Below, piece after piece: positions 27,235-36,053 of a stretch of DNA of 36,053 nucleotides. This DNA comes from Pavlovales sp. CCMP2436 (taxonomy: Eukaryota; Haptophyta; Pavlovophyceae; Pavlovales): contig MU631878.1 of NCBI GenBank assembly GCA_026770615.1, forward strand, positions 36,781-72,833. Reading direction: 5' to 3'. Made by a program: the position numbers and the translations under genes. The stretch's first letter is position 1. Each line of letters opens with the position of its first letter. The notes below the pieces were generated by a model. It was given only the letters and a program-made list of their open reading frames with translations, was not told the DNA's origin and searched no databases.

Positions 27235-29352
27235 ATGTCGCGACGTTCAACGGCGGGGCTGTGGCCCGCCGCCGCGGGGCTGCTGTTGCTGGTGCGCACG
27301 GGCAAGGGCGGCGGGCCGTGGACGCGGGGCCCGCTGCTGGCCGCCGCGCCCGCGCGCTGGGCCTCGCACATGGGCGCGCGCATGGCGGCCTCGGCCGGCT
27401 TCCCGCGGCACGCGAGCAGCGGCGATGCCGTGGCCGTGCTGCGGCTGCTGCTGCGCGCCGCCAGCTACAGCCCCGACGAATTCGCGATGCTGAGGCTGCA
27501 GTTACTGCTCGAGCGCGGCGAGGTCCGCTTCCGCGCGGTGTATAGGCCGTCGGGCGAGCTGCGCGTCCTCTACCCGAAGTCGGCGCGCGACGCGACATTC
27601 CTGACCGAGCACTTTGGCTCGCACCGGGTGCTCGTCGTCGAGACAAAGTACGGCGACGAGATCGCACCGCCGCGCGAGCTTGCGGTGGGTGAGCTGCGCT
27701 ACGAGCTCGTCTGCTCCAAGGTGCGGAATGGCAAGCGCGAGCCGACGGCCTGGCACTATGTTGCGACCTCGGGCGGGGGCCTGCCGCGCATCGAGCTGGC
27801 CTCCGAGCTCCAGCGCGTCGGCGATTTCGCCGCGGTCGAGCGGACGAGCAAGCTCGCCGCGCGGCTCGAGTTGCTCTGCTCACGCGTGCCCACCGCGAAG
27901 CGCATGCGTGCCGACCTCTTCCACGTCGTGCCCGACATCTCACCGGCGGGCGCGCTCGGCGCAGCCATGGCGGACGGCTGCGGCTTCGCGCCCGAGTGGC
28001 TCGTGACCGAGCTCGCCGCGTGTGCGGGCGCACTGGAGCCGGAGCGCGCGGCCGCGCTGCAGGTGCGCGTCTTCTGCCCGACGCTCGGCGTGTTCAAGGG
28101 CATGTTGATGCGCAGGCCCGGCCTAGAGCGGGTGCAGCTGAGCAGCTCGATGCGCAAGGTGCCCCCGTCGCGCTATCCACCGCCGTTCCGCCTGCCGTCC
28201 TTCTCGGAGAGCCCGGCCGGGCAATCGGGACGTGAGTCGGCGCACGAGCAGGCGGGCGACACGCTGCCGCACGCGCTGCGCCTGGACGAGGCGCTCGTCT
28301 GCGTGAAGCTCGTGCACCCCACGCGCGCGAACGTGCTGCGCGTCAGCCCTGGGCTGCGCGACCTGCGCGCGCGGCAGCCGCTCGTGCAGGGCGCCACCCT
28401 CCGCGAGCTGCCCGACGCGTGGCCGCAGGCCGACGGCGGCACAGGCGCCAGAAGTCGCCCGGCCGCTGCGCTCGCCGCCCCCCTCGGCGCGAGCGCAGTG
28501 TCTGCGGTATGGCAGGGCTGGCAGGCGGAGCCGCTGCCGACCGCGCCGTCCGAGATGGTGCTGCGCGTGTGGAAGGCGCTCGGGCTCTCCGAGGCGCAGG
28601 TGGCCGCCTACTGCGAGCGCTCGCTCGGGGCGTCGTCGCCCGCTGCGCTGACGCACGCCTCGCTCTCCGGCGTGGCCGACCCGTTCGCCTCGCTGCCAGC
28701 CGGCTCCGTCTTCGCGGCCGGCGTGCCCGGTTCGCGCCTCTTCGTGACGCGCTTCCCGTGCGTCAAGCCGGCGGACGGGCGCGTGCTGCCGCTCGTCACG
28801 CGCCGGCCGCAGTCGATGCTGCCGTCGCAGTGGGAGTTCCTGCAGCGGCTGCCCTTCGGCATGCTCGTCTTCTCCGTGCGCGGCGAGCGGCCTCTGCCCG
28901 AGGTCTGTGGCCAGGGCGACCTCGACGGCGACCTCTACTTCGCCTGCTGGGACGAGGCCATCGTGCTGCCCAACCTCTCGCCGCGCGCGCCTTCGCCAAA
29001 CCCGCGTGTGCTGCCCAAGCCGCCGCCGCCTGCACTTGCGATCGCGCTGCGCGCGGCCGCCGGCGCGCCACGCGCGCTCGACCTGGCGTCCGTTTACGCG
29101 CATCTGGCCGACCTGGAGACGCTGCACGCCGGCCGCGAGATCGGGCGGGTCTACCGGCTGTGGGAGGCAGTGGTCGCGCAGCGCAGGCTGGGCATGGACG
29201 ACCCCGACGCACTGCTGCTCGCGGACGCCTACATACAGGCGCTCGACGCGGGAAAGCACGGCGGAGACCACCTGCTGCCGCCGCACCTGCTCGAGCTACT
29301 CGCGCAGCCGCCGTCCGCCCGAAATATCCGGCCGGAGGGTGGGCGGGTCTAG
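27235..29352 (+). CDS. Cellular RNA-dependent RNA polymerase (RDR, RNAi type)
   Basis: 705 residues, single exon, ATG at 27235, TAG at 29350-29352. Eukaryotic RDRs copy single-stranded RNA into dsRNA, feeding Dicer and amplifying RNA silencing. The catalytic loop GQGDLDGDLYFACWDE carries the triad Asp562, Asp564 and Asp566 (28918-28932). Upstream are the DGCGF block (about residue 247), the VRVFCPTLGVFKGML block (about 277), and SRLFVTRFPCVKPADGR (about 500), which matches the conserved RxPCxxPGD block. A DAGKHG block (about 671) corresponds to the conserved Asp/Lys near the end of the core. Typical RDRs have 1,000-1,200 residues with an N-terminal RRM-like part and C-terminal extension; this one is reduced to the core. 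Its intact, GC-biased frame suggests it is functional. Confidence 0.92.
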   Translation: MSRRSTAGLWPAAAGLLLLVRTGKGGGPWTRGPLLAAAPARWASHMGARMAASAGFPRHASSGDAVAVLRLLLRAASYSPDEFAMLRLQLLLERGEVRFRAVYRPSGELRVLYPKSARDATFLTEHFGSHRVLVVETKYGDEIAPPRELAVGELRYELVCSKVRNGKREPTAWHYVATSGGGLPRIELASELQRVGDFAAVERTSKLAARLELLCSRVPTAKRMRADLFHVVPDISPAGALGAAMADGCGFAPEWLVTELAACAGALEPERAAALQVRVFCPTLGVFKGMLMRRPGLERVQLSSSMRKVPPSRYPPPFRLPSFSESPAGQSGRESAHEQAGDTLPHALRLDEALVCVKLVHPTRANVLRVSPGLRDLRARQPLVQGATLRELPDAWPQADGGTGARSRPAAALAAPLGASAVSAVWQGWQAEPLPTAPSEMVLRVWKALGLSEAQVAAYCERSLGASSPAALTHASLSGVADPFASLPAGSVFAAGVPGSRLFVTRFPCVKPADGRVLPLVTRRPQSMLPSQWEFLQRLPFGMLVFSVRGERPLPEVCGQGDLDGDLYFACWDEAIVLPNLSPRAPSPNPRVLPKPPPPALAIALRAAAGAPRALDLASVYAHLADLETLHAGREIGRVYRLWEAVVAQRRLGMDDPDALLLADAYIQALDAGKHGGDHLLPPHLLELLAQPPSARNIRPEGGRV

Positions 29353-29590
29353 CCGCGCCTTGGGCTTGCGTCGGCCCGCGCGTGGGTTACTTAGGACAGT
29401 GAGTTAAGAGGACGTTTTTGTGAAAATAAAAATAAACAAAGGACTGAAAAAAGCAACCGCGCTGACGAAAGCCCAAACTTCTTTAACACCTCAGCGTGAC
29501 AACAGTCACTTTCTCGAGCTGCTCGCGCGCAGCAGTCGTCCCGCTTAGAATATCCGGCCGGAGGGCAGGTGGGTCTATAGCCAGCCGCGC
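29287..29590 (+). repeat. Duplicated 3' end of RDR gene
   Basis: The last 65 coding bases and stop region (29287-29362, containing TATCCGGCCGGAGGG and GGGTCTAG) recur diverged at about 29512-29590, including the CTCGAGCT...CTCGCGC block before it. A shared AGGACAGT lies about 40-60 bases after each copy. The second copy has no open frame and is a relic of a tandem duplication. Confidence 0.65.
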
Positions 29591-29599
29591 TTCGAGCCA

Positions 29600-30116
29600 C
29601 TGTTGTATAGTAAAGTTTTAATTTTGAATAAGCGCTCAGTATAGCAACTTCCAGGACAGTCAGACGCCAGCTTGAAACATTATCAGTACTATACATACAG
29701 TATACAGTATATATATTAGGGGTTCAGCTTGAAGATTTGTCACACCGCCAGCCAGAACTCCCCTATGTTAACATATTAGCGCTCGGCTGAGCATGCTTCA
29801 ACAGGAGGTGTTCACTCATACTGCTGTGCAGCGTCGGCGCCAGAGTCGTCTGGAGAGGCTGCTGGGATAACATTCCCGGTCTCTTCTGCCGCCTCATACT
29901 ATGGTGCATATTCACCCGGTGAGCCGGCGCGGCAGAATAGACTCCGAGGGTAGATCACATTGACCGCCTCTCCAACACCCTTAACCGTACCACACTATGC
30001 TGCACTTCACAGCAGAGATTTAGCAGCCAGCGCGAATCATACGCTGGCCTCGTCGCTGACACACAGTCACAGGGGAATCCCTGTGTGTTGTATATCTGCC
30101 GAAACGGAGGTAGCTG
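29600..30116. other. Spacer with a diverged family B fragment
   Basis: No gene seen. About 29782-29830 resembles repeat family B (GCTCGGCTGAGCATGCTTCAACAGG). TA/CA-rich at 29690-29720. Confidence 0.4.
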
Positions 30117-30245
30117 CCAGGACTTGGTCGACGTCAGACATTAGTCCTGGCAGCAGGGATGGTAGAGGTGAAGTTGGTGACGAAGTCGTAGCAGATGTCA
30201 CAGGCTCCCCCCCCCCACCACCACCACCACCACACACACACACAA
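30117..30245 (+). repeat. Dispersed repeat family B, copy 2
   Basis: Matches 16197-16318: CTTGGTCGACGTCAGAC, TAGTCCTGGCAGCAGGGATGG, GTAGCA..TG.CACAGG, then a C-run with ACC and CA repeats. The shared simple-repeat end suggests it is the 3' terminus of the family. Confidence 0.7.
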
Positions 30246-30723
30246 CGCTCATGTCCATCTAGTTAAGCGGTTTATATTTAATATTTATATAGGGGGTTCT
30301 GGCTGGTGGTGTGACAAAATAAGTGGTTTATATACCTCCTCGCAACATAAATTTAAGTGTGCATTTGTTACCCGCTATGTAACTACGGTATGGCGGCTTT
30401 CACGACGTCCCGGCCGGCTGAAAATATAGGGCCTGGCCACCTGGGACCCGGAGCGCGCATGGCTTGCTTAATATGGCTCACCATGAATAACAAAATCAAT
30501 TAAAATAAATGCTAAATGAAAAACATAAACAAAAAGGTTCATTAAAAATGTAGCCCGACCATCCACGCCACGAAGACTCGGAGCCCAGTCGCGCTACGCA
30601 TCACCATTGGTGGAGCCGCTGGACCGTGGGTGGCCAGGCTAGTGCTCGCAGAGGGTGCATGGAGCGCTCGCCATATCGCCAAATAGACGGCGGTTTATAT
30701 TGCATTTATGTGACTGGAAAGGT
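30246..30723. other. Spacer, nothing identified
   Basis: AT-rich to mixed sequence without a convincing gene on either strand. Confidence 0.45.
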
Positions 30724-30960
30724 ATATATTTATGATAGGGATTTAAGCTGGCGTCTAACTGTTCTGAATGTTGTGCTGTTCTGAGCGCTGCGTCGCCCAT
30801 TGCCTGCTGCGTGCCTTAGTTGGCTGCGCTGGCTTGGGCGCCACCGCGCGTGCCGATGGATCTCTGGTAGTGTGCCCGGGCAAGGGCGTTTATATATAGC
30901 GGCTCAGCATGGGTGACTGGAAAGGTATAGCGGCTCAACAGTTTGTAACAGGTCTGAGCA
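30724..30960 (+). repeat. Family A copy 2 followed by a family B fragment
   Basis: 30726-30892 matches 14632-14713 plus 15011-15097 with about 5% differences and has only one copy of the 77-bp unit. It passes directly into GGCGTTTATATATAGCGGCTCAGCATGG, the family B start (30889-30960). The two families are therefore joined here, which suggests one composite element. Confidence 0.65.
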
Positions 30961-31206
30961 GTGACTCTGTCAGAGAGTTTCATGCCAACGGCGGTAGAAG
31001 GGGCATCATAACATAACACACATTATTTAATTTTTTCAAGCGCATGGCCACGCCGCTCAGAAATGCGCGTAGTTAAGTCCGATCTGGCAGAAATGCAAAC
31101 AGGGGATGAATCTGGCAAAGCGGAGATCGTCGAGGCCAGGTGCGTAAGTCTGCCCCTGCTGCCAGATTAAATGTCTGCGAAGTGTAGCAGAGCGTGTGAA
31201 CTGTGA

Positions 31207-31394
31207 TACAGGGTGTCCCGGGCAATATACTGTAAAGAAATCGTAACGTTAAGAAGCTGGGCCTCATTTGTTGTGCCCTTCAATAGTAATTCAAGCAAAA
31301 ATTTATCATTGCTTGCATGTAATTTGGTAATAAACTGAGCCTCAGTCTCAAAAGCGCCGTTCTTATAACCCCTTATTACCCGCGACACCCTGTA
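31207..31394. mobile_element. Tc1/mariner-type MITE
   Basis: A 184-bp element (31209-31392) begins CAGGGTGTCCCGGGCAATA and ends with its complement (19-base arms, two mismatches). It is flanked on both sides by TA (31207-31208, 31393-31394), the target duplication typical of Tc1/mariner. The CAGGGTGTCCC-type terminus is frequent in mariner families. No transposase inside. The minus-strand open frame over it (31167-31496) is not a gene. Confidence 0.75.
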
Positions 31395-31630
31395 CATAAG
31401 CGGAGGATATAACGCGATTGCCTGTTGGTAAGTGCTTGACACGCGCATGGCCTCGCCTGCTCGAAAATAGCAGTAGTCAGACCTGCGATCGCACACTGGG
31501 CCAGACCAATGATTTAGTCTTTTTCTGTGAAAGTACCATCAAATACAATACATACTTTGGACCTGGAAGTGGGCAGTTAGTTATAACGAGGATCCTGCGG
31601 ACCTGGAGCTGGTGAACAAGGTTTTAACTA

Positions 31631-32007
31631 TTTTCAAACTGATTGTGCTATTTTTGAACTGATTGCGCTATTTTTAAGAATCCAGTTTGTGAGCCAAATC
31701 GAGGTACGAAGAAGAGCGCGAAAAATGGTTATTTATAAACTGAGTGTTTCCAAACTGGTTTTGGTTTTTAAATATGGGGGATTTTACTTTTTTTAAGCTG
31801 ATTGTGCTATTTTTGAACTGATAGTGCTATTGATAAGAATCCAGTTTAGGATCCAAATCGGGGCACATTTTGGACGGGGGGGGTGGGGATTTCGTAGATT
31901 TTCGCTTTTGGTTATTTTTGAACTGAGTGTTTCCAAACTGGTTTGGGTTTTTATTTATGGCTTTTGGTTATTTTTGAACTGAGTGATTCCAAACTGGATT
32001 GAATTTT
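31631..32007. repeat. AT-rich tandem array, about 165-bp unit
   Basis: Two full units (31631-31786, 31788-31959) and a partial third (31960-32007). Each unit has CTGATTGTGCTATTTTTGAA, AAGAATCCAGTTT...CCAAATCG and TTCCAAACTGG boxes. Smaller ACTGA...GCTATTTTT repeats lie inside the units. Non-coding. Confidence 0.75.
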
Positions 32008-32181
32008 ACCTATGGACATAGGCTTAAGAATTGTTTGTACCGGCGCCACCGCGCCGCCGATAAATAACCGTATAAAATTGGAATGACGTGCGCTAATGCG
32101 CAACTCGCCTAACCGCCGGGAGCGGTGATCTTCCGCCCCTGGTCTAGTCCCAGGCGGCGGGGTGACTCAATAATCCTCCAC
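32008..32181 (-). other. Probable 3' UTR of the right-hand non-LTR element
   Basis: Lies after the stop of the OTU-containing frame on the minus strand. It includes a GC-rich hairpin (CCGCC...GGCGG, about 32130-32160) in an otherwise AT-rich setting. The element end and target duplication were not located. Confidence 0.35.
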
Positions 32182-33740
32182 TTATCTTAAAACTCTCTCC
32201 TCATCTAAGGTGGTTGCAGTTGTTGGCCTGGGATAACAGGTTTGGTTTATCTGTAGTGTGAGCCGATGTTGCTGTGTATCACGCGAATGGGCGTGGGTCC
32301 GAGGTCTTTGTCTGGGTGTGCTTATCAGTGTGACTAGTGAATGTTGTCGGAGCCTGCGTGCCCCTGGTCTTGGTGCTGCTGGTGGCGCCCATTGGACGCT
32401 TAAAAGTTGATTTGGTAGTGGATGGGCTGGGTGAGGTAGGTTGGGGTCTGGGCCTGCTATATGAATAAATAAGGTTGAGGTCACGTCTATTCCCACTTGC
32501 TTGTGAGTGGCTATTGCTATGTCGATACGTAGGATGGTTGCTATGCTGTAGAACATGTTGTTGTGTATCCAACCGTCTTCCTTTGCCTGGTATGCCATCG
32601 ACCACATGGGAGCGGTGCTGTTGCCACAGGGATCTGTTGGGTCTTCGTCGGGCCGTCTGAGGACCAAGTGGTTCTGGACGGTTTCGGGTAGCGCCCGGGC
32701 GTGAGCTATGGCTTGTTCGCGGAGGTTCGCTGCTGCTTGTTTGTGGCTTGCACCGCTGCCGTCGATTCCCATGGCTGCGTAGAGGAAACAGTTCCCGTCA
32801 CCCACAACGTCCATGTCCATGAGGTTTATGATAGCATAGAGTTTTTCGATTTCCCAGGCTCTCGCTGGTGTCCATTTGATGGTTGGCTTGGATTTCCCAT
32901 GGCGGCCCTTTTGAGCGCGTGGGCGTTTCGAGGGGTTGTTAATGGTCACTGTGCTGCCTCCGTCTCTATCTTCAATTGGCGTGTTATCGATGGTTAGTGT
33001 GCTGCTTCCGGCTCCATCTCCTGTTGGGTTTTGGGTATGCCTGTATCCTTTTTTGTGCGTGGTCGTTTGGGGGGGTTTGGGGGGTTGGATTTCCGCCCCT
33101 GGGCAGCCCGTCTGGCTTTCTTTTGTTTTTGTTGGGTGTCTATGTATTGTTGATGGCGGAAGCTGAGGACTGCTGCGAACGCGCCGATATGCGAAAATGT
33201 TGCTCTGCGGTGGCTGGGTTGGTGGTGTGAAAGGGTCGATTTCCGTGTCTTCTGGGTCATCAGGGTCGTTTGTGGGCTCATCGCCCTTAATGGGCTCATC
33301 GCCCTTAATGGGCTCATCGCCCTTAATGAGCTCGGTTCTTTCGGCGTTTAAAGCTTCAGTGGCTGCTAGGAGGACCCCTTGTATGGTGCCCGTCTTGTAC
33401 TCCCAGGTTGGGTTCAGTTTGAGGCATTCCTCGACTAGCTCCTGGGTCTGTATGGAGACGCTCCCGGCGTGCGCGTCCGGGTGGCTGAGTGCAGAGTCGG
33501 CAATGGCGCGTAATTCCAAGTTGGTGCCGAGTCCTCCGAGTTTTTTCATGATAGCGGTTCGTCGAAGGTCACGTTGGTTGGCTGTTTCTGGGCAATGTTT
33601 CATGATATGTTCGACTGAGTCCGTATCGTCCGCTGGGTTCAGGCTTTTCATGGTGCAGAAGGGGCATTTGGTGCTGAGTTTAGGGCCACCTTCGTAAAGG
33701 GTAACGTCGAGGAGCTTTGGTTCGTCTCTTGCCCGTTCTG
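32182..33740 (-). pseudogene. Non-LTR retrotransposon C-terminus: Zn finger plus OTU-like cysteine protease
   Basis: A long open frame (33651 to 32182, continuing upstream to about 33740). It starts with a CCHC-type finger: CPFC (about 33663), then EHIMKHC (about 33610), as seen after RNase H in many non-LTR ORF2 proteins. An 18-bp tandem unit gives IKGDEP three times (33274-33336). Next, VVGDGNCFLYAAMG carries Asp and Cys of the OTU catalytic motif (Asp 32797-32799, Cys 32788-32790), followed by SHKQAAANLREQAIAHARAL, typical of the OTU helix after the Cys. The final OTU His is not visible; the last 100 codons look frameshifted. OTU proteases cleave ubiquitin links or viral-type polyproteins. 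Its role in the element is unknown. Confidence 0.7.
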
Positions 33741-34060
33741 TGTTGTTTGCCTGTCATGTATCGGACGTATGTGCGTTGAGTAGTCTCTGAGTTTTTCCCA
33801 CAGGGTGGTCTTAAGGAGGCTGTTGACTCCTTTATCCAGAGGTCGGTTCGGTCCCTAACGCGGATGGCATATTTTTGTGTGCGTCTAGTGAGGTTCCGGG
33901 GGTCTTTGCGGACATGGATGTTTAAAGCTTGGGTTCCCGCTTCTTCTATGACTGCCCTGCGGATGAGGAATGGAGTGTGGTCAATAAAATTCCCGTCTTT
34001 ATCTGTGACCCTGTACCTTGCTGGCGGCCAAGCGCATGGACCTAGGTCGTGAAAGGGGGT
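33741..34060 (-). pseudogene. Linker between RNase H and Zn finger, broken
   Basis: Minus-strand sequence with pieces of reading frame (YVRYMTGKQHR near 33770) leading toward the CPFC finger. Several stops and at least one shift. Belongs to the same element by position. Confidence 0.45.
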
Positions 34061-34720
34061 TTAGTTAGCCACTGCCAATTGTCTGGCAGCCCAGTCAGCG
34101 CAGACGTTGAGTGCCACATGCACTGCGTCATAGGCTGGCATTGGTGCTCCTCCTGCCGTGGGCGGTGGTTGTATCTCATTGGCCTTCTCTTTCGTCTTGC
34201 CGATGAGGGCATCGGTTCCCGCGTTGTCAATAATGTAAACTTGGCTGGCCGTGTCGATTCTTGGGTTTTGTATCAGTGGTCGGAGGAAAGAGTCTGCTTT
34301 GTGGACTTTCTGGTGCTTGAAGATGTGGATTTTGCCGGCGTGGGTGTTGCGTGTGAGGAGTTCACTGAGTCTTCGGAGCTGTGACTGTCGGCTTGGCGTG
34401 GCTATTTCGTCCGTGCTTTGGTGTTGGGGTTGTGATTCGGTGTTTGTGGCTGTGTTGCAGTTGGGGTTTAGGCGCCACAAATTCCTGAGTGGGGTTGAGG
34501 CAGTCCCAAGAGGTGGTGAGTGTCGTCTGTGTTTGAAGGGATTTGAGTCGGAGGCTGAGTGTCGCAGCTGTGAGCTCGCTGTCTAGAGCGTCTTTGTCCC
34601 CTGGACGGATGGCGTTGGTCATGTGAATTTCCCGTCTCCCGTCTGGGTAGTTAATTAGGTAAGCGACGCCTCCTGCTGTTTTCCCTGTCATCTCCTTGTG
34701 GGAGCCATCGACTGCTACTT
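34061..34720 (-). pseudogene. Non-LTR element RNase H domain (frameshifted)
   Basis: The first Asp lies in VAVDGSHKE (34706-34708), followed by GGVAYLINYPDGRRE. The catalytic Glu is in DALDSELTAATLS, and the last Asp is in ALNVCADWAARQLA (about 34090). The first part reads in one frame (34691-34500) and the second in another (34480-34061), so there is an indel near 34480-34500. All catalytic residues are still present. Confidence 0.7.
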
Positions 34721-36053
34721 CGGATACTGTTAAACCTCCCGGGAGAGCTGTTCCTATTGTTTTGTCATGTTTGTCCAGATGAGCGTTTCGCAGGTGTGTC
34801 GTGTGGGATCTGGCGCCTGCGGATGCAGCAAAACGTGGGAGGGCTTGGAGGGTTGCGGCTGTGAGGATTTTTTGGAGAGATGGTGGGATGTGGTGTCCGT
34901 TGCCTGGCTCCCAGTTGGAGACCCATTCTTTTGCGAAGAGGGCTCTGCTTTCTGAGACCCAGGGATCCTCGTTTGTGCGTGCACTTGATGATCCATTCAG
35001 CTGGATGTTCCTCTTGATCGTCCATTCTATCGCTGCTGTGGGGCTGGGCGAGAGAATGGCACGGTCTAGATCTGTTGCTCCGTCTGATCGTCATTGTATG
35101 GGCTGGCACATTCGGAGTGTGTCGGCGAGTGGTCTGTTGAGTTGGGTCTGTAGTTGACTCCTTAGCTTTTTGATTAGGCCGCCTTGGGTTTTGGCTTTCC
35201 CGGTGGCTATTCATGGAGAGTTCAGTTCCGGTCCGAGGAGCTCACCAAGTGTGAGTCTCCCAATCGGGATGTCAGCCGCTATTCGAAAGTTGTTTGAAAT
35301 CGGGTCCTCGGATTCTTTTGTGACCGTGCTGTTTAGGGATCGCCAGCCCTCTGCGATTGTGGGGGGGTAGAGAGTGTCATGGTGCGCCTGTGACCCGTCA
35401 TATTCGAGAGTGCCGTTGAAAGTATGACATAGTTGGCGTGATGCTATGCCTACTGCAGAGCTTGTATTAAGGAGGGTGAGCAGGGCTGCGGCTTTGTACC
35501 CTGCGTTGAGAGCGAAAGGGTCTGCAATGCCCGTTCCTCCGGAGTAGAGTAAGCCGCAGAGCATGGCTGTTGGTGTGAAAAGTGCTGGGAGCAAGCCTCT
35601 GCGTATTATGGGCGATAGCAGGGTATTCCGCGCTGAGTTTAGCTGTGCTGCTGTGGTTCCAATTGCTTGTAGGCGGTAGGGTAGCAGGCTTAATATATTT
35701 ATGACAGGGATTCAAGCTGCTGTGAACATGGCCAGTGTAGCTAGGCGGTACGCCGGTGACGCTGCTGCTGCTTTCCATCTGGATGCTGCGGCGCCTAGGC
35801 GGGTCTGCTGGTGGGTCCACGTCACGTCCCAGTTGAGGGTCGGGCCCATGCTTATGCCTAGGTAGGTCACTTGGTCCCCGTTGTTGAGTGTTATTATTTC
35901 GAGGTGTGGGCGGTGGTCAGTTGCTGGGATGATCAAATTTTCGGTGTAGTTGTGTCTTCCGTTCCTTCGTCCGTTCGGGCTCTTTTGTGGGGCCCTGTGG
36001 GTAGCCATTGGAGGTGGCTGCATTTCGAGATGTTGAGCGTCATGTTGTGGGCG
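34721..36053 (-). pseudogene. Non-LTR element reverse transcriptase 3' part (runs off the window)
   Basis: On the minus strand from the edge: MTLNISKC (36043), then in another frame VTYLGISMGPTLNWDV (about 35865) and AAASRWKAAAASPAYRLA (about 35780), the typical region after the RT palm. A stop (TGA, 35712) coincides with a short insert (about 35693-35719). The frame resumes with LLPYRLQAIGTTAAQLNSA and ADPFALNAGYKAAALLTLLN, to about 35211, after which frames change repeatedly until the RNase H. The RT catalytic core would lie beyond 36053. Confidence 0.65.

Noticed and set aside
28123..29286. 387-codon minus-strand ORF over the RDR gene
   Set aside because: Antisense shadow; the plus frame has all RDR motifs.
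31167..31496. 109-codon minus-strand ORF
   Set aside because: Spans a MITE including both its terminal repeats; no protein-like features outside it.
1..36053. tRNA or rRNA genes
   Set aside because: Looked for the GGTTCGAATCC-type T-arm and paired acceptor ends and for conserved rRNA blocks; the only GTTCGAAT hit (about 26966) lies in the C69 coding exon.

Overview
This is nuclear DNA of a eukaryote, most likely a GC-rich unicellular alga (haptophyte-like or a related marine protist; this placement is inference). The evidence is spliceosomal introns, an RNAi-type RNA-dependent RNA polymerase, an RHD3/Sey1-like ER GTPase, a secreted C69 peptidase, and several kinds of eukaryotic retrotransposon between GC-rich genes and AT-rich, microsatellite-rich spacers. 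I see no rRNA gene, tRNA gene, CRISPR array or bacterial operon.

Layout. (1) 385-8660 is a nest of retroelements. A decayed non-LTR retrotransposon (reverse transcriptase on +) was split by a 5.6 kb Ty1/Copia element (1328-6943) with 309-bp LTRs that differ at only three sites. The non-LTR element's restriction-like endonuclease module (about 7226-8300) lies inverted between its own RT and its own C-terminal tail, so an internal inversion of about 1.1 kb is inferred. (2) 8661-17790 holds weak genes and gene fragments: a C2HC zinc-finger ORF, a broken coiled-coil ORF, a small secreted-protein candidate and a hendecad coiled-coil ORF. It also holds foldback elements, dispersed repeats and a 220-base assembly gap. 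(3) 17792-19891 carries two clean divergent single-exon genes: a TPR protein with two membrane segments (-) and a HAD-IIB phosphatase (+). (4) 20951-about 23925 is an RHD3/Sey1-like gene with a degenerate GTPase site and repeat-filled introns. (5) 24618-27142 (-) is a multi-exon C69 peptidase, head-to-head (92 bp apart) with an intact 705-codon RNA-dependent RNA polymerase (27235-29352, +). (6) 29353-32181 is a repeat-rich spacer with a Tc1/mariner-type MITE and an AT-rich tandem array. (7) 32182-36053 (-) is the 3' part of another decayed non-LTR retrotransposon encoding RT, RNase H, a CCHC-type finger and an OTU-like cysteine protease; it runs off the right edge.

The host genes do not form one pathway. 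The common thread is mobile DNA and its control: an RNAi amplification enzyme sits among several retroelement families. The retroelement frames carry an excess of TAG stops where a CAG glutamine codon would fit. That pattern suggests C-to-T decay in a CHG context, but it needs comparison with other copies.
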